From: Rosa chinensis
Taxonomy: Eukaryota > Streptophyta > Magnoliopsida > Rosales > Rosaceae
Reading direction: 5' to 3'
Length of the DNA: 64,000 nt
Assembly (NCBI RefSeq): GCF_002994745.2
Contig: NC_037091.1
Coordinates: forward strand, 7,154,001 to 7,218,000
In this document: one piece after another, positions 55,748-64,000 of the stretch
How positions within the stretch are numbered: the stretch's first letter is position 1
Layout of the letters: each line of letters starts with the position of its first letter
Made by a program: the position numbers and the translations under genes
The notes under the pieces: model-generated
Databases searched by the model: none
What the model was told of the DNA's origin: nothing
The model's input: the letters and a program-made list of their open reading frames with translations, nothing else

Positions 55748-58110
55748 TCTTTTTAACAGGAATCTCATCAAATGTCATTCCTCAAAATAACATGTCCTAT
55801 AACACCGGTGTTGTGCCGGTACGTCTCAGAACTAGAGGTTGCACACCTCATAATTGTGCTCGGAATTTTCATGAGAATATTGGAGTCACAAAATATCATT
55901 CACCAACACCAACAATATGTCCACATTGCTATGCGCGCCTATTCTAACATGAGAGCAAAGATATGTGTTGTTTGAATGGGAAAACCGTAATTCCTCCAGT
56001 TCAATCTCCTCCAGAATTGGCCGAGTTATTTTCTGCTGAAACTCCATAAGGAGCCCATTTTAGGCAGAATATCCGTGCCTATAACCATGTATTTTCATTC
56101 ACATCAATGGGTGTTCATGTCGATCAAAATCTAGCGACCAATGTGGCACATTCACTTTTCGTGCTCAAGGATCCATATATCATAAGATAGGAACTCTTTT
56201 ACCCAATGGGGATAATAGACCAAGATTTCTACAATTGTATATATATGACACAGACCATGAAGTACAAAATCGTTTGTTAGAGAATGAAGCTTTGCATAGA
56301 GATGTGGTTGAAACTATACAAGAAATCTTGAATCGACACAATCTATTTGTGCGGACACTTCATCACCTAGCACAACGCCAAGATCTGGAAACTTGTAGAC
56401 TCATCATTAGAGAGCAACCTGCAAACCAACGTTAGTATAGTTGCCTTCAGAGTCTCAAGTTGTTGCAGTAATAGTAGGTGCAGATGATGTAGAAAATCTG
56501 AGAGGTCGTGATATTGTGGTACAGACAAGGTAGGGTCAACTTTTAAATGTCCAAGATTGTGCGAGCTACTATGATCCTTTACAGTATCCATTGCTTTTAC
56601 CTTATGGCACATATGGATGGGATGTGAATAGTCGGAATAATAATGGTAAAAAATTGACGTGTCGTGACTATTACGCGTATATTTTGCAGGTTAATAAACT
56701 ATTCTTCATCTTCTTATTGTGAATAAATATATATAATACATTATTTTTTAATATCGTGCTAATTGGTAAATTTATCATTTTAGATTCGTCCACATAAGGA
56801 ATCAATTTTACTCTGAGGAGGCCGCCTGTTACAACAATATGTCGTCGACAATTATGTGAAAATTGAAACACAAAAGCTAAGATGGATTCGTGGTAATCAA
56901 GATACCCTGCGACGTGAACTTTATAATGGACTCCAAGACTCACTAAATGCTGGTGAAAACAATGCAGGTATGAACTTTATTATTATTTTTATATAACTGT
57001 AAACTTTTATGTTAATTTTATTATACTTAAAAAACACGTATTTAACCCAACTTTACAATACCAAAACAGGTAATATTGGTTGCAGAACTATTTTGCCCTC
57101 CTCATTTATCGGTAGTCCACGTGATACACACCAAAGATACCAAGATGTAATGGCTTTGGTCCAAAAATACGGGAAGCCAGATATTTTTCTCACAATGACA
57201 TGCAACCCGAATTGGGAAGAAATAAAGGCAGAGTTATAACCGGGTCAAATGGCACAAGATTGCCCAGATTTATGTACTCGGAATTTTCGCGCCAAATTTG
57301 AAGAGTTGAAGGAAGATGTTATCAAAAAAGGGGTTTTGGCTACTGTTGTTGCACATGTTTATGTCATCGAAATTCAAAAACGTGGTCTCCCACATGTTCA
57401 TATGCTTCTCATGTTAAATGACGATGATAAGTTGAATAACCCGGATGATTATGACAAAATTGTTCGAGCTGAAATACCAAATCAAAATGAAGAGCCAGAG
57501 TTGTACAATGCAGTATTGAGGCACATGATACATGGTCCATGTGGAGTACATAAGCGAAATGCCCCATGTATGAAGCGTGATAGTTGTAAACAAGGTTATC
57601 CTAAGCCATTTTCAGCCAACACATTTCAAGGGAATGACTCTTATCCCATTGATGGTAGGCGTGATGTTCATCCAAATGAGGAATCTGATTTCAATGAAAA
57701 CAGACAAGTAGATAACAGTTGGGTTATTCCGTACAACCCTTGGCTACTCACAAAATATGATTGTATATCAATGTCGAAGTCTGTTGTAGCATTAAGAGTG
57801 TGAAGTATTTGTACAAATATGTCTACAAAGGTCCAGATAGAGTAACGAAGTTCGATCCGAAGCTAATGAAGATGAAATAAGAAATTTTGTTAATGTAAGA
57901 TGGGTTTGTGCATCAGAGGCTTTGTGGAGAATATTCAAATTTGGGATGGAATTGAATGTATCCTTCAGTGAAACGATTGCAAATTCATCTTCCAGATAGA
58001 CATAATGTTTTCTTTAATGCCAATGAAAGGGTAACAGATGTTCTCGCAAATAATAGAAACTCAACGATGATGCTCACAGAGTTTTTTACTAAGAACAAGT
58101 ATTATGAAGG
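55748..58110 (+). pseudogene. Helitron Rep (HUH endonuclease) domain, decayed
   Basis: A zinc-finger-like CPHCYARLF is at about 55916-55945. Then come pieces of the conserved pre-Rep region (LYIYDTDHEVQNR, YYDPLQYPLLLPYGTYGW). The Rep domain has PDIFLTMTCNPNWEE (about 57177-57222) and the metal-binding HUH motif in EIQKRGLPHVHMLL (His codons at 57393 and 57399). The catalytic tyrosines would be in KYVYKG at about 57815-57832. Introns are suggested by AG/GT borders at about 56690-56785 and 56966-57068. Stops at about 55948, 56050, 57237 and 57801 and frameshifts inactivate it. Rep nicks DNA for rolling-circle transposition. Confidence 0.85.
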
Positions 58111-58205
58111 TGCGTGCTAATACTTATATCGAGAGTTTCCTGAAAGATTCAGATGGGTCGGTAAACATAAGACATGGGAAGAAAGGTAGACTAACCAAAA
58201 AGTAA

Positions 58206-60090
58206 TTGATATCTTCTTCAGAAGGAGAAAAGTTCTACTTACGTGTTTTTTTATACCATGTTAGAGGACCTACATTAGATGAAATCTTGCAACCAACATT
58301 TAAGAAAGCAGTTGAACAACGAGGTCTGTTAGAAGATGATGATAGTATCCGACAATGTTTACATGAGGCTTCAAGCATAGGCATGCCTTCATCTTTAAGG
58401 AGATTGTTTGTCACTATGTTTATTGAGAGCCTCTTGGGGTACAAAATTTATGGGATGAATTTTATCAATTTAATTATGATAGAAGATTATGCTTCTTCAA
58501 GCACCGCAGACAGTGCATGTATCACAAATAGACTTTTACGATACTTAAATGGATTGCTTGTGCAACTTAGTAAATTTGTTTGTGATTATGATTTGTCTGA
58601 AATGATTGAATATTATGGTGAAAATTCCTCAATGCCTAGGTTAATACAGGATGAAGTTTCAATTGTCATTCCTCAAGAAGACCGCGATGCAGTTCATCCC
58701 TTGAATGAGGATCAGACATTTGCATACAACACAATAATATCTGCTATTGAGTGCAATGATAATGCCATATTTTTCCTCGATGGTCCAAGAGGGATTAGAA
58801 AGACATATATCGTGCATTATTAGCAACCTCAACAAGCAATGATCATATTGTACTGGCAACAACAACTTCTGGAATAGCAGCAACAATAATGTTTGGTGGG
58901 AGAACGACACACTCTAGGTTTAAAATTCCACTAAATCTTGATGCATCTTCTTCATGCTCCATTAGTAAACGATCTAATTTAGCAGAGTTGATATGAAGAT
59001 CATCGACGATTATTTGTGATGAGGCACCAATGATGCAAAGATTTGAGTTTGAAGCACTTGATCGAACTTTTAAAGACATAACAGGGGTTGATTTTCCATT
59101 TGGAGGCAAAGTGATTATTTTTGGGGGAGAATTCCGACAAGTTCTCAAGTTATCCATATGGGTACAAGGTCTCAAATGGTCCAGGCCAGTCTGGTTAATG
59201 CTTCATTTTGGAAAAATGTGAAGATTCTTCGTTTGCGATAGAATATGAGATCCATCAATGATCCAAAGTTCTCGGAGTTTTTACTTAATGTTGGTAATGG
59301 AGAACAACCATATGTGATTGAAGACATGATACAATTACCGTCTTGTATGGTCATACCATGGGAGGGTGAAGAGTCAATCAGCCAATTAGTTAATGAAGTT
59401 TTTCCTTATTTGGAATCTCATGGAAATGATGCAGCGTACATGGTTGAAAGGGAAATAATTACTCCAAACAATGATGACGTTGACGTACTTAATGAGATGA
59501 TTATAAAGCTATTTCTAGGGCCTGAACGCATCCTGTACTCTTTCGACTCAGTTGAGGATGATACCAAAAATATGTACCAACAAGAATTCTTAAATTCAAT
59601 TTCGCCTTCTGGAATGCCCCCACATCAGTTGACTATAAAAAATGGTGCCCCCATTATGTTTTTGAGAAACAATGACCCTAAGATGGGATTGTGCAATGGT
59701 ACACATTTGACTTGCCGTGGATCATATAACAACTTTATTGACGCAGAGATTTTAACTGGTCAATTTGCCGGAACTAGAGTATTCTTATCAAGAATATCTC
59801 TAAAGAGTGCCGAGACTTCTGGACTTCCTTTTGAGATGACAAGAAAGCAATTCCCTGTAAAGTTGAGTTTTGCACTTACTATAAATAAATCACAAGGGCA
59901 AACAATACCAAATGTTGGCATCTACCTTCCAGATCATGTATTCAGTCATGGGCAATTATATGTAGCTTTATCATGAGGAATTTCAGAGGCTACCACCAAA
60001 GTGTTAGTCAAGAAAGGCAAATTTGAAGGCGAGGAAGGCGTGTTCACAACAAATGTTGTGTATCAAGAGATTTTGCTTCCTTCAAGTTAA
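58206..60090 (+). pseudogene. Helitron PIF1-like helicase domain, decayed
   Basis: The first piece (58206-58823) ends with HPLNEDQTFAYNTIISAI and FFLDGPRGIRKTY, a Walker A motif in which a Gly of the usual GPGGTGKT has been lost. Next come TTTSGIAATIMFGGRT and the Walker B type CDEAPM (about 59013-59032), then GGEFRQVL. The last piece (59245-59976) has PLSCM-type text replaced by LPSCMVIPW, then ITPNNDDVDVLN, LRNNDPKMGLCNGT, and LSFALTINKSQGQT (motif V/VI area). An in-frame TGA at 59974-59976 replaces the Arg of the usual LSRG, and the frame then continues to a TAA at 60088-60090. I found no clear CTRR end with a hairpin downstream, so the Helitron terminus is not defined. Confidence 0.85.
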
Positions 60091-60379
60091 CGTGATCCTA
60101 TAAGGTACTTATAAAGCTTAATATTTATTTGTAGGTGTAACCTTTATGGAGTTTTACTTATATATTTTAGCCACATTTATATTTTCAGGACTTCATGGGT
60201 GTGCTGATTTTAAGGGCTAGGGAAACGAGATAGTGAGAGATGATAACATGTTCAACTATCAATCTTTGTGTTTGGGTGATAATAGTGACTTTTACTCTGT
60301 TTGTAAAATGTGTTTTAGATGTTAGTACAATTTAAGTACCATATTAATTTGTCTCCTACAATTTAAGTGAATGCCCATT

Positions 60380-60475
60380 ACTACAAAAATTGAATCAGAC
60401 GACGCTATGCAATTATTTGTCGTGTGATTAAATTTTTTTTTCCAGATGTCGTTTTTGTAAAAGCCGTCGTCTGAT
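60380..60475. mobile_element. CACTA-like terminus (one end only)
   Basis: An ACTACAAAAAT motif at 60380-60390 resembles the CACTA end. It is followed by the subterminal pair ATCAGACGACG (60394-60404) and CGTCGTCTGAT (60465-60475), which could pair as a hairpin with a 60-nt loop. No matching second end is seen in the window, so the element may be truncated or end elsewhere. Confidence 0.4.
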
Positions 60476-61036
60476 AGAGACTTAAGAATTAGTTTAGAAG
60501 GCGCTTAAGATAAAAACTGTTATGTGACACTAAAAAAAATTGAGCGCCAAGTTTCCCACCATGTTAGTGGTGCCAAACCCTATCTCAAAATCCAAATTTC
60601 CCCCACCACGTATTAATCATACGACTAAAAATAATAAAACTGTGGTCTGATTAGTATGTTTGATAGAAAGGAGGGAGATTTCCCACCATCATTTTTCTCT
60701 CTCCCTAAGGAGGGAGGTCAAATTTAAAACTGATGCATTAGGCCAGGCTTGTCCTTGTAGCACTTGTCCAAGTCAATGCACTCGATCAAAAAAATAACAA
60801 AACATATCGACCCAAAACATATCGACACTGTCGACATAAACCCTCGTTCTCGACACTCGGGCATTCATTGGCAACCCTGACTGTATCTGTTCTTCGACAA
60901 AGGTCTCCCTCTTGTTCAACCCCGACCTTTCTCTCTCTCTTCGACAAACCCTATATGTTCCTCCACAAACCCAACGAAAGCTCTCTCTCCCTCTCCCCCT
61001 CGACAAACCCTATCTGTTCTTTCACAAACCCAACAA

Positions 61037-61096
<60 letters not shown>

Positions 61097-61187
61097 ATCG
61101 CCACGACCCCAACAACTTCGAGCTCTACTCCGATTGCGCTCAGGCTAACATCAAATCCAACAATCTCACCGGTAACAAACCCCCTCC
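60476..61187. other. non-coding region upstream of the RPT6 fragment
   Basis: No intact gene is recognised. It contains an imperfect tandem duplication with cgacaaaccctatatgttc and cgacaaaccctatctgttct (60944 and 61002), each followed by ctccctctc-type text, and the (CT)n run at 61040-61094. Open frames across it consist largely of Ser-Leu repeats. Confidence 0.45.
61040..61094. repeat. (CT)n microsatellite
   Basis: A pure CT run of about 27 units. Such runs are common in plant 5' leaders, which fits the RPT6 exon fragment downstream. Confidence 0.95.
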
Positions 61188-61311
61188 AAACTCGGCGAGG
61201 GGCTTCGACTGTACTATCTCCAACAAATTCACGAGCTCCAGGTCCAGGTCCGCCAGAAGACCCATAATCTCAATCGACTCGAGGCCCAGAGAGTCAAGCT
61301 CAATTCCAGAG
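61188..61311 (+). pseudogene. RPT6: N-terminal exon fragment of RPT6 (26S proteasome AAA-ATPase subunit)
   Basis: The frame reads KLGEGLRLYYLQQIHEL and then QVQVRQKTHNLNRLEAQR, VKLNSR. This is the N-terminal coiled-coil of the regulatory-particle ATPase RPT6, in which GEG(L/I)-YYLQ-IHELQ and RQKT-NLNRLEAQRNELNSR are strongly conserved in plants and animals. The exon ends phase 1 in AGAG|GTGCAC, as expected before the next codon (Val). Upstream, the frame has a stop within 20 bp and lacks the usual start region, so the first exon is damaged or truncated. A TG...CA element begins only 60 bp downstream. It is either a captured or retrocopied fragment, or the ruined 5' end of a copy continuing to the right of the window. 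Confidence 0.85.
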
Positions 61312-62414
61312 GTGCACTTCTATTTCTAATTGAAAGTTCAATTTTTTGAATCCTTAACCCTAACCATAGTATGTCACGCCCCTGATTTTTAACACAAATA
61401 AAAATCGATATATAATCTCATAATTATACATGCGTGATCATTCTGTCATCAATAACAAAACCTGGAAACATTTTTCCCCTTCAACTAAATACATATTAAT
61501 GCCCTGAACCCACTATGTCAATATTGACCCGCTCCGTAGAGTCATATATTACAAAAGCTTACGAATTAAATTGCCAACAACAAAATAAATGTAAATGCTC
61601 CTCAGAGCTAACTACACAACGGAAGTCCTTATCAATGGTAAAGTCACAAAAATGGCTTCCTACCGTAAAGCTGCAAGAATGCCGCCACCTCTTCAGCCAC
61701 GACTACCCTTACCTGCAGGATTAACCCCTACACCGTTTGAATGGTGCACCGGGTTGCCACACAACAAACCCGGTAAGGTTTGGCAAGCCCGTATGAGTAA
61801 ACTCAAAATCACAAAGCATAGATACATTCTTGAGTCACCTCAACCTAAACACGATATGCACATATCACACACCTACGACCATCAATTCCATAACCGTCCA
61901 TATCGTGCCTACATAAGTCAACTGGTGACTAAAGCCTCATGCTCATATTCTCAACTGGCGTCTCATTACACAAATTCAATCAAACCAGACTTCCTCAAAC
62001 AATGTTTGACGCCATTCTAACGCACTACGGTGAATTCCAAATCACACTCATTCCCTCCCCCTAGGAGCTTTTGTCATCAACATGACATCAAAGGTGAAAA
62101 ACAATGAATCACCTTCTTATCCTCACCACAGAGTACAATTCGTCACCACTATGGCTCTTAAGATAAATCAAGCAATCAATCAATACAATCAAGAAGAAAC
62201 ACGGCAATCACATTTCAAAACAAGCAAAACAATTCATGGTAACCCCTGCATATAATTTAGTTCAGGAGGTCACACTAAGTCAAGCAATTCAATTCATAGT
62301 AATCATCGTAATCCCACACTCTGACATCTGTAGGTAGCCCTGGCCATCACAGCAGTCTTCTCAATTATTGTTAACTTAATTACAATTCAGCTCCACTATC
62401 GAGTAGTCGTCACA

Positions 62415-62606
62415 CTGATCATCGCACAGATTCCACCAGTCATCACACAGATAGCAATTGTCCAGCTGATCATCACACAGATTTCGCCGGTCATCACACA
62501 GATAGCCATTGTCCTACTGATCATCATATAGATTTCAAGGATCATCACATAGATAGCAATTATCCAGCTGATCATCACACAGATTTCGCAGGTCATCACA
62601 CAGATA
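62415..62606. repeat. 51-bp tandem array
   Basis: About four units of the type GATCATCACACAGATTTCGC then cggtcatcacacagatagca-attgtcc. Copies vary at a few positions. It lies immediately before the 74-bp array and shares the atcacac motif. Confidence 0.8.
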
Positions 62607-63150
62607 GAAATCATCACAAAATTCATCACACTGATTCCAATAATTCATTACACAAATATTCCCACACAAGCTTTACATGGCAATCATCACAAAGATTCAT
62701 CACACTGATTCCAACAATTCATTACACAAATATTCCTACACAAGGTTTAGATGGCAATCATCACAAAGATTCATCACACTGATTCCAACAATTCATTACA
62801 CAAATATTCCTACACAAGCTTTACATGTCAATCATCACAAAGATTCATCACACTGATTCTAACAATTCATTACACAAATATTCCTACACAAGCTTTACAT
62901 GGCAATCATCACAAAGATTCATCACACTGATTCCAACAATTCATTACACAAATATTCCTACACAAGCTTTACATGACAATCATCACAAAGATTCATCACA
63001 CTGATTCCAACAATTCATTACACAAATATTCCTACACAAGCTTCACATGGCAATCATCACAAAGATTCATCACACTAATTCCAACAATTCATTACACAAA
63101 TATTCCTACACAAGCTTCACATGGAAATCATCACAAAGATTCATCAATGC
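62607..63150. repeat. 74-bp tandem array (about seven units)
   Basis: Units start with CAATCATCACAAAGATTCAT at 62681, 62755, 62829, 62903, 62977 and 63051, with a partial unit on each side. The spacing is exactly 74 bp and copies differ at only a few positions, so the expansion is recent. There are no unique spacers, so it is not a CRISPR array. Confidence 0.9.
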
Positions 63151-63167
63151 ATATATATCTCACGTAA

Positions 63168-63201
<34 letters not shown>

Positions 63202-64000
63202 GTAGTCATTCACCCAGGAATACCACTAATACCAACTATAGTCATAGTTAACCTAATAACTCCAAGACAATAGGGTAATCTTGCTCATAACAAATATCGT
63301 GAGATTTACTCACCTCAGAATCCCGCTGCGTCTTCACACGTTAACCAAAGCAAGCACAATCGCCGAAATCCGTTCAACAAGTCCAACAAACACCTAAACA
63401 CATAGGGTCTTGATTCAGTGCACGAATCACAAAGTGATTAAAGTTCGAAACCCTCGTTTTGAATTAAATCCCCAAAAGTAACTCCAATCGAGGCGGAACC
63501 ACATCCGAGACCACCAAATGTCTCCAGAATACTTCCACGATCGATATGTCAAATTCACAAGTCGATCGGATGCTCAAATCCTCACAGATCTAATAATCAA
63601 TCGGTATGAAACTGTAAAAATCATAACAAATCCATACGAACTCCAAAAATTGCATATTATATATCGAAACGCTCGTATCGACGAGTAGAAGATATATAAT
63701 ACCAGAAACAGTTCCTAATATGGCCGGAACGCCGCCACAGGGCCAAAACTCAATATTTCACAAAACTCCCAACATCAAAGCTGATCATCTAAGCATGCTT
63801 GTGAATTTTCATAACTAGCTCAAAGTCAAAAAACAAGCATAAAGGGTCGAAAACTACCTCACAAGCTTTGAATTTTTGCTCAATCCGAGTTGAACTGATT
63901 TCTACGTAAATCGATCCAAACAAACACCATAGATCGATCCAGAAGGCTCCCAAGAACCCAAAGAAGGAAGTTTGAAGCCGTGCCGTCGCCGGAGCTCTGT

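Larger units (their letters stand above)
61372..64000. mobile_element. second copy of the TGTCACGCCCC element (probable LTR), continues past the window
   Basis: It begins TGTCACGCCCCTGATTTTTA. It shares several blocks with the element at 3445-6106: acaccgtttgaat-gtgcaccggg (61729-61752), gcccgtatgagtaaact (61787-61803), cccgctgcgtcttcac (63324-63339) and a region around 63590-63720 with catacgaactccaaaaa and tatatcgaaacg. By this alignment roughly another 0.9 kb should follow beyond the window. Between the shared blocks it carries its own tandem arrays. Superfamily is not determined. Confidence 0.7.

Noticed and set aside
60180..60225. CTAG at about 60217 as the Helitron 3' end
   Set aside because: No hairpin of the usual kind precedes it, so the end cannot be assigned.
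61595..62020. 141-codon frame inside the second TG...CA element
   Set aside because: It covers blocks shared with the first copy where the frame is not conserved, so it is not coding.
62607..63150. CRISPR-like array
   Set aside because: Plant nuclear DNA, units are contiguous with no unique spacers; it is an ordinary tandem repeat.

Overview
This window is nuclear DNA from a flowering plant, most likely a eudicot. The evidence is intron-containing genes with GT-AG borders, plant-specific gene families (an LRR receptor kinase of subfamily VIII-2 and a coiled-coil NLR of the ZAR1 type), an AT-rich background and very dense plant-type transposons. A woody rosid such as a Rosaceae would fit, but that is only a guess.

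Host genes are few. (1) At the left edge, on the minus strand, are the first two exons of an LRR receptor-like kinase (1-1358) that runs out of the window. (2) 22806-25316 (+) is an intact single-exon ZAR1-like NLR immune receptor. (3) 26446-35912 (-) holds two exons of a broken receptor-kinase gene whose intron was filled by a 9 kb Ty1/copia element. (4) 36507-43031 (-) is a complete 18-exon RAD5/HLTF-type SWI2/SNF2-RING helicase gene. My exon set sums to 3678 nt, which is an open 1225-codon frame. A cluster of E2F-like sites lies in its promoter. (5) 61188-61311 (+) is a fragment of the 26S proteasome ATPase gene RPT6.

The rest is layered mobile DNA, and many borders can be fixed from target-site duplications. 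Block A (1617-8130) is a hAT-type element (8-bp TSD) holding a second hAT-type element (1716-6908, perfect 8-bp TSD). That one holds a 2.66 kb TG...CA element resembling a solo LTR (3445-6106). Block B is four levels deep: a PIF/Harbinger-like element (10043-20474, TSD TAA) contains a chromodomain Ty3/gypsy element (10295-19939, TSD GAGGG). This contains a hAT-type element (11861-15484, TSD AGACAGGT), which in turn contains a MULE-like element with ~170-bp inverted repeats (12310-13234) that has captured an exon of a DEAD-box RNA helicase. Further elements are a PIF/Harbinger-like element (20702-21888), a Sirevirus-like copia element (26679-35648), a second copia element (43769-50558), a probable solo copia LTR (~52125-52901), a decayed autonomous Helitron (~54158-60090), one end of a CACTA-like element (60380-60475) and a second copy of the TG...CA family (61372 to the right edge).

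The signals I would follow first are: the Pack-MULE capture inside the four-level nest; the 523-bp tandem units of the hAT elements, each with an inverted pair of W-box motifs, one set lying just upstream of the receptor-kinase gene; the E2F-site cluster and the run of eight SUMO-acceptor-like motifs in the RAD5-type gene; the conserved pore-lining glutamate position in the ZAR1-like NLR; and the RPT6 fragment.
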